Positions 1-12,517 of a DNA stretch of 64,000 nt are shown in pieces (the first letter of the stretch is position 1; each line of letters opens with the position of its first letter). Source of the stretch: Siphonodentalium dalli. Lineage: Eukaryota; Mollusca; Scaphopoda; Gadilida; Siphonodentaliidae. Made by a program: the position numbers and the translations under genes. The notes below the pieces were generated by a model. The model did no database searches. It was not told the origin of the DNA and worked only from the letters and a program-made list of their open reading frames with translations. The stretch spans positions 109,077,319-109,141,318 of the forward strand of contig CP136066.1 in the NCBI GenBank assembly GCA_032622095.1. Direction: 5' to 3'.

Positions 1-13
1 ATTTTTCCAACCA

Positions 14-412
14 TTAACCCTTTACCCAACAGAAGGGCCCTGTGCCAATGCATTCTCTTATATATGCGAGTCGACCATAGGTCGCCTCGCATATATAAGA
101 GAATGCATTGGCTTAACACATTAAAAATTATAAAATTGTTAAAGAATGTAAGAAAAAATGTTAAAAAGTGTTAAAAAAAGTTTTTTTTAGGCCAATGCAT
201 TCTCTTATATATGCGAGGCGACCTATGGTCGACTCGCATATATAAGAGAATGCATTGGCACAGGGCATAATTGTAACTATCACAATGTGGTCAAGGAGCC
301 GGTTCCAATGATACCCATATTTGTATGGTTCTATTGAGACAGACCGAATATATTTTAGGCTGTTGAAGCTTTATTTGGCCGGTTTTGGCCGTTTTGTTGG
401 GTAAAGGGTTAA
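14..412. mobile_element. piggyBac-type MITE with TTAA target duplication
   Basis: The ends are CCCTTTACCCAAC (18-30) and its exact reverse complement (396-408), each next to a TTAA (14-17 and 409-412). TTAA duplication with termini starting CCC is the signature of piggyBac-type elements. The 391 bp body has no coding capacity, so it is non-autonomous. Most of the left half is a large inverted repeat, described separately. Seen: termini and TTAA. Inferred: superfamily. Confidence 0.8.
37..266. repeat. 76 bp perfect inverted repeat whose arms are themselves hairpins
   Basis: Positions 37-112 and 191-266 are exact reverse complements (76 of 76). Within each arm the core (44-112 and 191-259) is again a near-perfect palindrome built on CCAATGCATTCTCTTATATA and its complement, around a short GTCGACCATAGGTCGC centre. 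The single strand could therefore fold as one long stem or as two separate hairpins. The spacer 113-190 is A/T rich. Confidence 0.9.
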
Positions 413-1684
413 ACAATGAGAATAATATCAACCTATATGTGGTCTAAATTTTCCAACTAAGTGTCAGACATTAAATATCCAACACTCCCTCCAAATTAAT
501 AATAGGCCACTCTAATGTATACGTTATAGTTGAATAGGAGAATCCATTCAGTATAGAAAAGGTTAACATGGGTATTTTATCGACAAATATAAAGGCTCAG
601 GTTAAAATTGACTAAAGTGACGGAGTCGGGGTTGGAAGAGATGAGGGGCATTAAAACTGTTTTCGTCATCGATTGTCACCAAACTTATAAATAAACATTG
701 CAGTATTCTTCATGATACATGGCATCTAATAATTTTAGAAGCGGCCCTATAGGTCAGAGATGATGTTAGGGAAAAACACACCATTGATTAAAAAAAGAGA
801 AAGATTTGCAGCCGATTTTTACCAAACTCATGAAAAACATGCATGTAATGGTGTGATTCAAAGTTGCCAAATCCCCAAATCCCATAATAAAATGGTTTTA
901 TCGCTTGTTGTGCTTCTCCATGAAATAATCTATTTCCCCCAAACCTATATATAAGCATGCCCATGATATTTAAGGTATATAATGGTGTAGTTTAAATTTT
1001 CTGAAGTGGTGCGGTTCGGGACAGGTATGGGGGGCGGTGTCACCAAAATCGACATTACAAGATGCCAGGTACCGCTACTGTGTTGTTGGTGTAAGTTAAG
1101 TTAAACTTGTTGATCCTTGTTTTCTATTTGCAGTCCCATATTGCAGTCAACTGTATATGCTATAGTTGTGGATAGCCTTGTCATCTTGCAGCAAATGGTG
1201 GACTGTTACACATACGTCCATCCAGACTCGGAACTTAAGTACAGAAAATACACTGTATAAATGTCACATGGATGATGGGCTTTATAACACAGACCCATGC
1301 ACGTACAGGGTATTGTTCCCGGAAGACTGAATTACTCTGAGAACCAGTTCTAGGTTACAAAGGTGGCAATATTTTGGCTATATGGGTGGAATCACGAAAT
1401 GTAAAAAATTAACACCCCGCGCCAAAACAAAGAGAAGCATCGCTAGAAATAACAACCTTTGGAAGATCGACAGCATTTGTATTAGTCGTCTTCACGTAAA
1501 ATTAAATTAAATTCAGTTTTCTCATTGGATTGCAATTAAATATCATAAAATGTTTATATAATGGAATGAAACTGAATTTCGCCAAAAGGCAATTTGTTTC
1601 TTTCAGACCAAAAGTCGAAATTTTTACTATATACGTTCGGCCAAATTGTCGAACCAAAATGGCCATCAGTTGTATGCTGTTCAA
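413..1684. other. Non-coding stretch, nothing recognised
   Basis: AT-rich DNA with only short stop-bounded reading frames, none with a recognisable motif, and no clear repeat ends. Confidence 0.5.
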
Positions 1685-1780
1685 ACCACAGGTATTTGGC
1701 ACAGTAGACCTCACCACCCCAAAAACATATATATATATGTCTTTGAGGTGGTGGTGTCTATTGTGCCAAATACCTGTGGT
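1685..1780. repeat. Hairpin MITE-like inverted repeat
   Basis: ACCACAGGTATTTGGCACA at the left is matched by TGTGCCAAATACCTGTGGT at the right. The arms continue through a CTCACCACC / GGTGGTG stretch to an (AT)n loop. About 96 bp with near-perfect pairing apart from a few bulges. The overlapping reading frames on both strands are products of the palindrome, not genes. Confidence 0.85.
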
Positions 1781-2736
1781 CCAAACGTATATATGGGTCA
1801 GAGGCTGGAAACAGTTGGAAAGCTTGAGGTACACGATACAGAGAACTTGAGGAATTTCCAACCCATTGGGGTGCAAACGGCGTTTTCCTCAGTTGAATAG
1901 GTCGGTATGGTACATTGGGTCGAGGTACAGTTGCATAGAAAATGCAAGATATACACTGCCCAATTGATAATTTCTACCCACGTCCCTGATGATGTAGCCA
2001 GCCCATACTACTTACGCAAAAGCACTCACCAATCCGAATTATATATATTGCTGCACATATATATAATACTACAGCAGAATACGTGTTATTAGTTTCTTCG
2101 ACATGTACATGTGAACTGATAAAATAAGGTTCTGCCACTCGACAAAATACGATCGATTTTTTTCCACAAATTTCTTGTAGTTTATTTTGTCGTTTAGCAT
2201 TCAGTATATATACTAATAACACTCAGTATATCTGCGTTGCGTTCGCCCCCTTTACACATCGGTGTAATAACATCCATCTTTCCCTCTGGTGGTTGTGTTG
2301 CGAGACAGTGAAGCAGTGTTTGTGGAAATTCAACAAGAAACATCTATTGATTAAGGTCCATAAATGTTCTGGATCACACGTGTGATATCTGATTTGGTTG
2401 AATGTTATGCAACATGAAGGATAAATCGACAATATTGCTGTATTTTTTCGTGTTTGCGTAAAAAACTATTCATTAAAATACTATGATATGTACATATTTC
2501 CCACATAATTTTGTGATATGGATTTTGTTGTATTTGAACACGTGCAAAATATAGTACTTTGAAATTATGGTAAAGGTTTTATTTGATGATATATGCTAAT
2601 ATCGTAAACATTTTCATCGGACCTCATCCATTATCGACTGCTGTGTCCATTATCGTGTTGTATGGGGTGAAATCGCAACTCACCTATCGACTGCTCTGTC
2701 CATTATTGTGTTGTATGGGGTGAAATCGCAACTAAC
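1781..2736. other. Non-coding stretch, nothing recognised
   Basis: No convincing exon. The only repeat is a short duplicated CATTATxGTGTTGTATGGGGTG segment at about 2647-2730, ending at the AA15-like exon donor. Confidence 0.4.
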
Positions 2737-2925
2737 CTCAAAACCTCCACAATTGAGCTGATCATCGTACACGTTCACGACTGAGTGATAACCGTGTCTC
2801 CATAGACTGGAACGGTGTGGCGGATCAAGCAAAAACGCTTTGCTATTGACTTGTTCCAGAACCAAGTAAGAAATCAACAGGGAATTCCAAATTATTGGAT
2901 AAAATCCAAAAACATTGGGAACCAT
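2737..2925 (-). CDS. First coding exon of an AA15 LPMO-like protein (paralogue 1)
   Basis: Sixty-three codons from ATG at 2925 to a phase-0 donor (GAG, then GTTAGT at 2736-2731). Residues about 7-24 are hydrophobic and look like a signal peptide. Then comes KAFLLDPPHRSSLWRHGY and, near the end, DDQLNCGG. This is the N-terminal block of AA15 lytic polysaccharide monooxygenases (secreted, copper-dependent oxidases of chitin or cellulose), normally HGRL-x-x-PP-x-RSSLWR...DNQL-x-CGG. Lysine occupies the position of the N-terminal histidine that binds copper. The intron falls exactly where it does in the exon at 25.3 kb. Later exons would lie left of the window or far away; none was found. It could be a functional but non-catalytic paralogue or an orphan exon. 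Confidence 0.7.
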
Positions 2926-4083
2926 GTGTAACTTCCGATGAATCACAAAGTTCAAATATCAAAGTATATAGCTATTTGTTCACGTTTTACTCGATAAAGA
3001 TGACTTTGTTATTTCGCATGCACTAATTGCGAACGTTGTGAGTCATTTTATTGTTTCAAATGGGTATGCCCTTTGCTACCGTCATTCACTGTCTCCTGAT
3101 CTGGAACAAAACACGCATGCATATATATATTCCAGAGAAAGCGACATACTGCAGGATGCTATCCAAGAACATTGGCGATGGTGTGAGAACCAAATAGGCG
3201 CGCTATGCCATTCGCCTGTTAAGCAACCAAGCACTTATTCAATTGTTCCAGAGAAACACTTATGGGATGACTCCTATATCCAAGAAACATGGGGATGATG
3301 ATGTGCGATGTCGGTGAAAAAAATCAAATAGCCCAAATCCGTCTTAATGAATGGAACGCACCATTTGTACAGTATTTAAATATATCCGATCAACAACGGA
3401 GATCTGAGCCCAAAGTGTTTTGCGGCATGATTAAATGTATCTTTTTTGGTCGTGCATGGATACGACTGCCAGAAATAATATCCATCATACAAAAACGATC
3501 TGAGTTGCTGTCCGTTCCATCCACAAATCACGATTGGCCACACCACCCCCGGGTTTGACAAATGTGACACGTAGTGATTAAGGTAAATGGACAGGCCAAA
3601 ATGGACCATCCTGACAAATCCTTCACTCACTTTTGACATATACACCTACACAGAGCTATGCACACAATGGTCATAGGCGACTGAGAGTGTCACTGGTGCA
3701 TTTCGTCCAAATTTTGACGAGTTCGTGTCAGCCGTCATCACAGTACTTTATTTACGAGAAGACCCTTCGTCAATTACGCTCAAAGTCGTCTTTAAACAGC
3801 GTGAATATTCAATTCGGGTGCGAAATCATTAGTTGTAGACGAACGTTTGCTTCGATGGAAAATAAGATTAAAATTTTAATTTATTTATGTGCGACGTCGG
3901 CTGAGTACGGAAGTGTTGAGCCGCCACCTACACATTCGAGAGGGTCTGACATACGGGTTTGATACATCAATTAGACAAGTATAGAATTTGTGGTCATCTG
4001 TCCTGTTGGTTGGAGGACTATTTTTTTTTAACAGACAGCAAAGAGTCTTAGTGAATAGTACATAGTCCGAGTTCGAAATGGTC
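2926..4083. other. Upstream flank of the AA15-like exon, nothing recognised
   Basis: No second reading frame with family motifs and no long inverted repeat. Promoter elements cannot be assigned. Confidence 0.4.
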
Positions 4084-5390
4084 CCCACTGGAGTGCCTCA
4101 GGGGTAAATACTCGGATCTTTTCTGTTTTTATCCTACACTTATCCTACATTATCTCCCGGACAGCCTTATCTCAACAAATAGACTGTACACCAACGACAT
4201 ATGCATTATCGCATCCCATTGACCCATTATGACCAGACAATCCTTTAATTCAAGCTAACTCAAGAATCAATCTCAAATTGGGCGCGCAAATGGCTGGTAA
4301 ATTTCAGTCCACCGGAAACGAAAGCAATATCTTTGTCGTTAACGGGCAAACAAACTAACCCCACACCTGTATTCCAAGACCAATACATCTCCTTCGAAGC
4401 GTCATATACACACCTTGGTATCGAATTTCAAACAAATTTAGACTGGAACTATCACATCAATAATATAATGAAGAGAGTTTCGTCCCGCATCTCACAACTA
4501 AGACGACTCAAACTACAGCTTAAGAGCAAAAACATTATAATTTTTTTTTTTTTTTTTTTTTTTTTACAAAACCTACGTTCTACCAATAATGGATTGTGCT
4601 TATATAGTTTGGGACTGTGCACACAATACCGGATGGACAAACTTGAACGTATACATGTGGACGCCGCCAGAATACTGACCGGGTTAACCCGCTCTGCCCC
4701 CAATACAAATGTTTTACTCGAAGGAAGGTCCAACCTTAGGGAGCGCAGGGAGAAACACCACATACAAACACTTTTTTAAAATAAACAATGAAGAAACTCC
4801 AGAATATCTCACCCTACTTCCAGCCCGGTACAATTTCAGACAACCGCGTTTTTTCTACTCATACCACTGGACAATCGCACATTATAGAAAATCATTCTTC
4901 CAAAACACAAATCACGAGTGGAATAAGCTCCCTTCGTTTGTCATAGATTCGGAAAATATATCCGATTTCAAAACACACCTAAACATAATCGACCCAGCTC
5001 AAAAACCGTATCCCGTTTATAGAACAGGTCATCGGAAGGTTATATAGTGTGAACCATTGTAAACTCCGAAACTATATTGTAGCGACTTAAAGAGTGATAT
5101 GCACAATAACTTCATAGCAACGTTAATGTGGTTTCCCGAGGGAGGATGCTAGTCATTTCTTCTTCCACTGTCCATTGTTCACCAACCAGAAAAGAATATT
5201 TTACCACAAACTTGAAGCGAATAACTTTCGTATTGAAAATACTAAGCATCTTCTCTGTGGAATCTCTGAACATGATCACAGACGAAATATGTTGCTATTT
5301 CTTATTACACAGTCCTACATTACTGCAACCAAACGTTTTGGGTAACATCATTTATTTTTCTCTAATTCCGACAACCTGTCATTGAAAACA
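4084..5390 (+). pseudogene. LINE ORF2 C-terminal fragment (reverse transcriptase to 3' domain)
   Basis: Broken + strand reading frames of a non-LTR retrotransposon. The start at about 4086 encodes GVPQG followed by a stop, the remnant of RT block VPQGS-LGPLLF. At 4333-4540 the thumb-region signature SYTHLGIEFQTNLDWNYHIN appears, then DKLERIHVDAARILTGL, then NHEWNKLPS (about 4910-4940). The tail at 5140-5340 has HFFFHCPLFTNQ and LLCGISEHD, the CR1/Jockey-like C terminus. Stops and frameshifts occur throughout, including a poly-T run at 4541-4565 that breaks the frame. Dead copy, 5' truncated. Confidence 0.8.
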
Positions 5391-5560
5391 CATTTAAAAT
5401 TTTAATGCCCGGCCTTTTTAGACATAACTTATGACAACGTGAGAGAAAAAACTGGAGAAAAAATAAAATAAAAAACCACTCATTCAAACATTTACATCTG
5501 CTTAAATACACAATTTTCATCCTGTCATCTTGTTTAAATGTTATGTTACACCTTTTGTGT

Positions 5561-5632
5561 GGGAGAGGGAGTAACTAAGTTGACAAAACTTGTGTCCCAA
5601 TCCCATGTATATAATTTATGTTTAATAAAAAA
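5561..5632 (+). repeat. LINE 3' tail, copy 1 of 5 (TAAGTTG-AAACTTGTG hairpin plus AATAAA)
   Basis: GGGAGAGGGAGTAACTAAGTT, then ACTTGTGTCCCAATCCC and TTTAATAAA. It lies about 170 bp beyond the LINE fragment just upstream, in the same direction. The same block recurs at four other places in the window, so it is the conserved 3' end of one LINE family. Confidence 0.75.
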
Positions 5633-5989
5633 AATCACCTACAAATATTTTCTGCGGCGTATATTCGCCGTAATACCGCGTACTCATGCCCTACTACGGC
5701 TGAAGGGGTCACTCTCACAAAAAAAAAGTGCTGAAGGGTACACCGGGTTTGAAAAAGTGCTGAAGGGTATACCGGGTTTGAAAATGTGCTGACGGGTATA
5801 CAGGTTTTGAAATCTTGTTCTGATGACTTTTAGATTTCGTGTCTGCCATGATTTCTGTTCAAGAATAACTGTATTTGTTCCAAGGAAAATTAAAATGAAC
5901 TGAAAACGAACTTCTGATGGTCGCCAGACTTTTAGAAACACAGATAAAGTAACTGCATTATTGCCGATGACATTTTGTTTATCGCGATT

Positions 5990-6425
5990 AATCCGTTCTT
6001 ACACAACGACAGCGTCATGAAAATCGCTTTGTTTTCGAGATGAATGTTTGAACCGCGTCAAAAATTTTAATATTTTCACGATGACCGAATTCCTGTGATC
6101 CGCACAAAAGAGTATTTTCTGATAAAATAACATTCGGTATGGCGCATAGAAGTTCAGTCCTAGAACCATTGTATTCAGGACATTCCAATAATTGTTGTTG
6201 TTGTTGTTTCTATTATACCACAACGACAGAGAGGGGACGTTTTAATGTGATTACTCAATAGGTCATTGTTCAAACTACTGCATTTCAATCTTAAGCGAGA
6301 ATGGAGTACTTGTGATATGCGACATTCCCTGTGGTAATAGTAAATAAAATGTGTTGTTGTTGTTGTTGTAACTTGGGGTTTGGAAGCCCGGACACGTCTT
6401 TTATCACTCAAGTAGTGTCCCCGTG
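5990..6425 (-). pseudogene. LINE ORF2 C-terminal fragment
   Basis: Minus-strand frames encode LHSRLRLKCSSLNNDL followed by SPLCRCG (about 6340-6225), the zinc-knuckle-like C terminus of CR1/Jockey-like ORF2 proteins, then a broken tail to about 5990. (GTT)n microsatellites at about 6193-6206 and 6349-6369 lie inside or beside it. No intact frame. Confidence 0.65.
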
Positions 6426-7934
6426 TCAAATTTTCAGCAAACGAGTCATGTTTGGTCCCATTATGATCAATTGGGAAATTTGGTAAAGTTCTTAACAGAA
6501 ATATGTATTTTTTCTAACAAAAACGTGTTTGGGGGAGGGGTAGCTAAAATCCATTATTTGGCAAACCGTTCTAAAATGTTGTTAACTACTTTCTAAATAT
6601 GCTTGTCAGATAACTGCTACACAATACGGATTAATTTTTTTGGCATTATAGCAATACCCATTTGAATGATAATGTTTGACATCAAATATTTTTGTGAAAA
6701 AGAGATTTTTCAGCAAAAAATAAATGTTTCGGCTCCAAATGGCAGGAAAATCAAAATTAAGCAACACTTTTTTTCATATCAAGTAGAGGTATGATATGAA
6801 TCATATGATATAGTAATGTTAACCCCAATAATGTTGGCAAATAGGTTAGGAAATAGCCACAGGGCTCGCTTTACCAAAACCGTTAATTTCTGGGGAAAAA
6901 AAGACACTGGTGGGCATCGTCGATTTGACAATAGCCACCAAATTCCGTTATATATATATATTTCTTCTTCAACAGAAGTTGGTTTTAACTTGTTCTACCG
7001 TGGGTAGGGGTATCTCGAAAACTAGAGCTCTCTTTCGATTTGGCCGCTGCACTATATCTAATGCGAATTATTGTCTAAAGTCTTTGACTTGATTGAATAA
7101 GTCTTTTGGTCCATATAAAATTATTAACATATATATCGACCTATTTTTATTACCTCCGAAAAGGCTTACCGAAGTCATAGCGACTTTACAGCTATGTTCA
7201 TGTTTTCGTTCACAAGTTACGCTCTTTATTCCTACTATAGCAGGAATAAAGTATCAACAAACGCTCTTTATTGCTTGACTTAATTAAGTCTTTCCGTGGC
7301 AAATAGTCCGTCTACACTCTACAGTATTTGGAATGTTTATCGACGTACATCGGGAACCGAACCGCAACATGACACAGGCGAGCATTACTAGGTACATTGT
7401 TTAGGCTTCAAATCGCAGAGGGCGTGGCTTCTTTACTGTGCTATTCTAATTCAAACAATATAGAAGATCTTGGGCAAAACTATGAAGCGTTTTGGTGCAG
7501 GATGAAGTACGTGTGAATTATCAATTGAGGTGGCCTTATTCAATAAACTTAATGCAGAGTTCAGTCCCCTTCTACGCAGGATTTAGCGTCGTGAGGGGAC
7601 TGGACTCTGTTTTGCAGCTTGCTTATTCGGTACCTTTCCCCATGCATTATGTCCCTCCCCATGCATTAGGTCTCTCCCCATGCATTAGGTCCCAGTCGTA
7701 TTTGCAAAAAAATATTGACCTACTTTTTATTTGACGTACATGAAACGATAAAGAGCATTATGTGTTAGGAAGTTATCGCTCTGGTCAACACAGAGAGCGT
7801 TATAAATGTGCGAAAATTTGAATTCCTGTGGCATTGCTGTAAGTATTTTCCGAGTACAGGTACATTCAGTCTGGAAAGTATTTCGTGGAGCTATCGACCT
7901 AAAAAAAAGGGATATACAGTTTCCCTAAACCGAA
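6426..7934. other. Non-coding stretch with paired AAAGAGCGT motifs
   Basis: No gene seen. ACGCTCTTTA occurs at 7219-7228 and 7261-7270 (42 bp apart) and the variant TAAAGAGCAT at 7749-7758. A short triplication of CCCCATGCATTAGGTC-type sequence lies at about 7638-7690. Confidence 0.5.
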
Positions 7935-8703
7935 CGAATGAATGAATGTTTATTAGCTAATGTATATACACTGGACAAACGTAAACATAGTGTGATGTAC
8001 GTATACAATCAGGGCGGTGACGTGACCTAACTGGCCGTCTTCCCGTCGCCACACAGGCATCAATAGTGAGACATGTTGACTTCCGATATGCTGAAAGATA
8101 CATCTCCACTTCTCTTGACATAGAATATAATTTATTCGAATCTTCGACCCCTAACGGGATATGAGATCGTATATAAAACAATTAACAATGGTCATCTCAA
8201 CATAACAAGTAACAGTATAAATTATATAGTGAACATATATACATTTATAAAATGCATTTGGATAATGTTAAAACATGAAATAAATTTAAAAAAAATTCAG
8301 TTGCATATTGGTTGTGGTAATTATCTCAGTCTTTCCTTTGGAATCTATATATAATTCTAACCTAGCGTCAAAACAGTGAGATACTAAAAGGATTGATAAA
8401 TAATTTGGAACTACAAAATTTATAGTGAGAGCAACTCATTGAAATACCAATCAGTATATGCAGACATAGAAGCTTTTATATGAGATAAGATATTACATAT
8501 CACCTATACTGCAGATACTGACCACCTCTCAATGACTGCTTTTAAAATGATCAGTTATGACTTTAATAAAACGGGATAAGTCACGGAGTGTCTTCAAGTT
8601 TTGGCTGTTGAACAATTTATGAAATTTAATTCCCGATCTTTAAATGATGGACATATAAAATATAATGATATTAATCACAAAAGTCTCCATTATTGCATAA
8701 TTG

Positions 8704-10291
8704 TCAATGCAAAGATGAAGTGTTGGTCTGGAATCGACCCACTGAAACAGGTAATTTTTTATTTCTATAACGGAATCGACAAAGATTAATACGATCTGAA
8801 ATATTCAAAGTGGAGAGGTAGTTCTCCCTTTCAAAGTTTGGTTTGAGAATACGGTAATTTGAATATGTGCTACTTGCGTCAACAGAATTAGACCACTTTT
8901 GGATAAAAATATCTCTTGATCTAGATTTAATGTTATCAGTTATCCACGATGGACAAGTGATATCCTCTACAATCCAAATATGGGAAAAACCGTACTGATC
9001 AAATATTGTTTGCAGCTTGACAATCCACTTGTTACTGTATTGTGCCTTAACATGCATAGCTCTTAAAAGGCGATAGATACATGGTAAGTGGTAGTTTGCC
9101 ATGTAATATTCGTATCCAAAACGAAACCATTCTTTTCTCAATTTCTAATGAAAGTGGGAAAGTACCAAGCTCTCCATAAACCATATTGTTATGAGTTGAT
9201 TTGCCAACTTTAATTAGACATTTTACAAAATGTCGATAAAATGACTCGACCTGCTCAAGATTGCTATGACCCCATACTTCACTGACATAAAGTAATATTG
9301 GTTGTATCATTTTATCAAACAATTCACACTGAATATTAACTGGCAAATTACATTTTTGAGCTCTATAGCATAGCAAATAAAGCCTTTCTTGCTTGATTTA
9401 CTTGTTTGCAATGGCCTTATGGAAAAGGCCATTAAAGTTGAATGTCGTTCCAAGATAAACATATTCTAAAACAACTTCAATATTCATACCACCGAAACTG
9501 AATTTCGGGTATTTTCTCACTTTTCCACGATAAAAATAACTATTTTGTTTTTTCTACATTAACACACAAATTCCACGTGTTGCAATACTCATGAGCTTTA
9601 TCTATGGCTCGTTGTAAGTCTTGAGGACTCTCTGCCATTATTACAGTGTCATCTGCATATAACGATACATAGAGTCTGAAAAAAGACTTCTATATCTGCA
9701 CCACTCAACATAGTTCTAATATCACGGGCAAGCATGTCAACACCTTTATAAGCTCGGCTAACAGAAAATTCAAAATCATTAATAAAAAGGGCAAATAACA
9801 GAGGCGATAAATTAGTACCTTGTCTGATACGCGGGAAGAAGTATGACAGGCAGTTTCCTTTACGAACACATGATTTAACACCCGCATATAAGTTATGTAT
9901 AACCTTAAACACTTTACCATTTATGCTGTGAGAAATGAGTTTCATCCACATACTTGTTCTGTCAACCGTATCAAAAAGCTTTCCTGTAGTCTACACATGC
10001 GCAAAATAACTCTTTTTTCTTGTTGAGATATAGGTCAATTAATGAGCTAAGCACAAATACATGATCCATTGTTGAAAAGCCTTCATGGAACCCAGCTAGT
10101 TCATCACCTGGGCTCCCTGAAGCTTCTATGTAGTGAGTGAGACGAGCATTGATAGTGAATAGTTTACACATGCAGCTTAGGAGAGTGATATCTTTATAGT
10201 TGTCAGGGTCATCCGGCGAGCCCTTGTTCTTGAAAATAGGGCTAATAATTCCAGTACATCAAATAGTTGGAATTATACCAGTTTTCAAAAC
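8704..10291 (-). pseudogene. LINE ORF2, RT core and C-terminal part
   Basis: Frames encode FSTMDHVFVL and CVDYRKAF (RT block with catalytic Asp), a continuation ending GTNLSPLLFALFINDFE, then LYADDTVIMAESPQDLQ around 9600-9665. The YADD catalytic pair is therefore intact. After that come the C-terminal LLYVSEVWGHSNLEQVESF and YGELGTFPLSLEIEKRMVS (9376-9140), ending at a stop near 8704. Several frameshifts and stops separate the pieces. Confidence 0.85.
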
Positions 10292-10756
10292 TAAACACCT
10301 AAAAAAAAAGAAAGTCCCCCCCTAATATATTCGGTAATATTTTATGAGATATTGGATGGATTTTGACGAAACTTTACGTAAATGTTTAGTGGTAACTGAG
10401 ACACAACCTGTCCGATGCAACATCCTGTGGGTTATGTTATGGCCGACTGAGCACGAATTGAATGGAAGAGGGGTGCTTTTCAAAAGTTGTAAAACACTGA
10501 CGAAGAGTGGACAGTAAGGGCGCGTACACATGAAGCTGCAAGAAAATATCTGCAAGAAAATATCAGGTACAATTGTACTCTGATATTTTCTTGCTGCAAA
10601 GATTACGCCCGTGAGAAAGCGGCGGGTTATATGGCGTTGATTGAGCTCAATGTGAATAGTGTTAGTCTTGTTTGTTGAAGTGAATTACTGCGGACAAACA
10701 ACCTATAGTCCATATCGAATATTCATAGAGTTATAAAGTGTTATGGACAATTTAAA

Positions 10757-10951
10757 ATGCCACCTATTTTAACGAGAAAGGAACGCGCCCTCGTCGTTGG
10801 AGTAGGGATGTGTGTTCTTCATGAACACACGAAACGACATCTAAACAGACGTTGGTGGGTTCGGCCCTGGGGCACATCCCACATGCGAGAAGAGCGAGGA
10901 GCCGCCAACAATTTCTTATTCGAAACGTACATACAGTCCAAATTAAAGTAA
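10757..10951 (+). pseudogene. Harbinger transposase N-terminal fragment
   Basis: Sixty-four codons, starting MPPILTRKERALVV and containing HLNRRWWVRPWGTSHMREE. Harbinger transposases (HARBI1-like) carry RRxWVRPW near their N terminus, before the DDE domain. The frame stops soon after and no DDE region follows, so it is a truncated, non-functional fragment, possibly the first exon. Confidence 0.65.
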
Positions 10952-11019
10952 AACAACTAAATCAAGGCATGTGAGGTACCAAATTATAAAGCATCCCCAT
11001 ACACACAGGGACGTGGCTA

Positions 11020-11700
11020 GAGAGTTTCCGTTGGGGTGTCCACCTTGGGAAATTCCAACTGCACCCCCCCCCCCTTGAATCAGAATCAGACCAAACACAA
11101 GTTTTCCATAGTTCCATTTGCACCCCCTTGCACCTCAATACTCTTAGGCCTAATATTAACCATTGGTTCGGCCCGGTGTGCGAAAATGTTGTAATCTTAA
11201 GAAGAAAATCGCTAAATCCTACCATCTAGACTATCCTCAAACATTCCTAGAGTTGGAAATTTCAAACCTGACACCCCACTTAGGTTGGAAAATTTACAAC
11301 TGATGACAATTCCAATGACAATGTTGACCAAATGTACGAGAATATTGTTTTCTTAAATTAACTAGCAGTTTTTTACTTTTGACTGGCCACGGGGACAAGC
11401 TTTCCAAGTGTTGGAAATTTCCAACCTGTCACCCCCCTGAGGTTGGAAAGTTTCCAACTGATAACCATTTCAGACCATAATTTTTTACCAAAAATAGGAA
11501 AATATGCAAATATTGGTCCAAAAACAATTAATTGCCCCCAAGAAATTTTTGGAAAATCAAACTACAAGAACATTTTCAACCTATTATTGGTGTGAAATTT
11601 CCAACTAATGTTTTGGCAGGTGTGAAATTTCCAAATGTTGAAAATTTTGACCAAAGTTGGGGGTGAGACACCCCCAACCCCCCCCCCCTGTTACCACGAC
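11020..11700. repeat. Dispersed TTTCCAAC-rich repeat inside the Harbinger element
   Basis: Irregular copies of GTTGGAAATTTCCAACCTG, with CACCCCC runs (poly-C at about 11067 and 11681). Related sequence appears at about 28365-28640 and, inverted, at about 59390-59600, including a shared ACTGATGTTGTGCCAGGCAT-like block. Not coding. Confidence 0.5.
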
Positions 11701-12517
11701 TCTGCACACACGTATATACATCAGCGGTTCTGACAACCAATATAACATGGAAATACGTTATGTTGAAACAGACGATACTATTGATGGATCATAACTCGAG
11801 CGCTTGAATTGTTACGATCATATCCCCGCGAGATTAGTTAACGGTTACCGATGACCACCTATCAAGGTGAACACATTTCACCAATTGGCGATAAAATATC
11901 AGCGCGCTGCCTTCGTCGGATATTTTCCGGTATTATTTATTGCATTGGTCAAGTAAGTCACATGGGGCATACCTGATATTTTCTTGCTGGCCATGTGTAC
12001 GCGCCCTAACTCCAGTGTTCCATTGTTCACACAAGATGTTACTGGCTGTAAATGTGGTCCAAAAGTGACAATGTGAGTCCACAATAACATGCGTGTCATC
12101 TTCGGGACACAATGTGCCCGCTGCATGCCAGGCCATTCAGTCTAACCACATTCCTTTGGAATGACACCTTGAAGTTTCATGCCGTGAGCAACACAGAGTT
12201 ATTGAAATAAGTCTCTTTGAAGCGATTTTCAGTAAACCATGTTTCCCACCATTTAGGTAAATGAGGTACCAACAGATAAGGATGTTTCGAGTCCGTGCGA
12301 GAAGTGGGGGACCAAGGCACAACTGAATGACTGATCAATCTACCTGTGCCCCTCTTCCATTCAATTCGTGCTCACTCAGTCATATCTCACCTCACAGCAC
12401 AGTGCTTAGTATCTGGTACCACACATCATTTGTGGAAAGTTTCATCAAAATCCATCCAATATCTCATAAAATATTACCGAATATATTAGGGGGGAGTTTC
12501 TTTTTTTGAGGTGTTTA

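Larger units (their letters stand above)
10518..12006. mobile_element. PIF/Harbinger element with TAA duplication
   Basis: Ends GGGCGCGTACACATG (10518) and CATGTGTACGCGCCC (to 12006) are exact inverted repeats, each next to a direct TAA (10515-10517 and 12007-12009). TIRs continue with GCAAGAAAATATC. A 3 bp TWA duplication and a PIF-like protein fragment inside fit Harbinger. It sits inside the TA-flanked element, so it is the younger insertion. 1,489 bp, too short for an intact transposase plus Myb-like gene. Confidence 0.85.
10294..12515. mobile_element. TIR element with TA duplication, inserted in LINE ORF2
   Basis: Termini AACACCTAAAA (10294) and its inverse (12515) are bounded by TA (10292-10293 and 12516-12517). 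The arms continue through TCCCCCCCTAATATATTCGG and GATATTGGATGGATTTTGA and on to GAGCACGAATTGAATGGAAG at about 10455 and 12370, so each TIR is close to 190 bp. Deleting the element plus one TA restores the LINE codons F-N-I-V-L-K-T-G. A Harbinger copy occupies its middle; without it this element is about 730 bp and non-coding. TA duplication suggests Tc1/mariner-type mobilisation; the superfamily is an inference. Confidence 0.75.

Noticed and set aside
6175-6429. Poly-Thr/Asn open frames
   Set aside because: Translation of (GTT)n microsatellites next to a LINE fragment.
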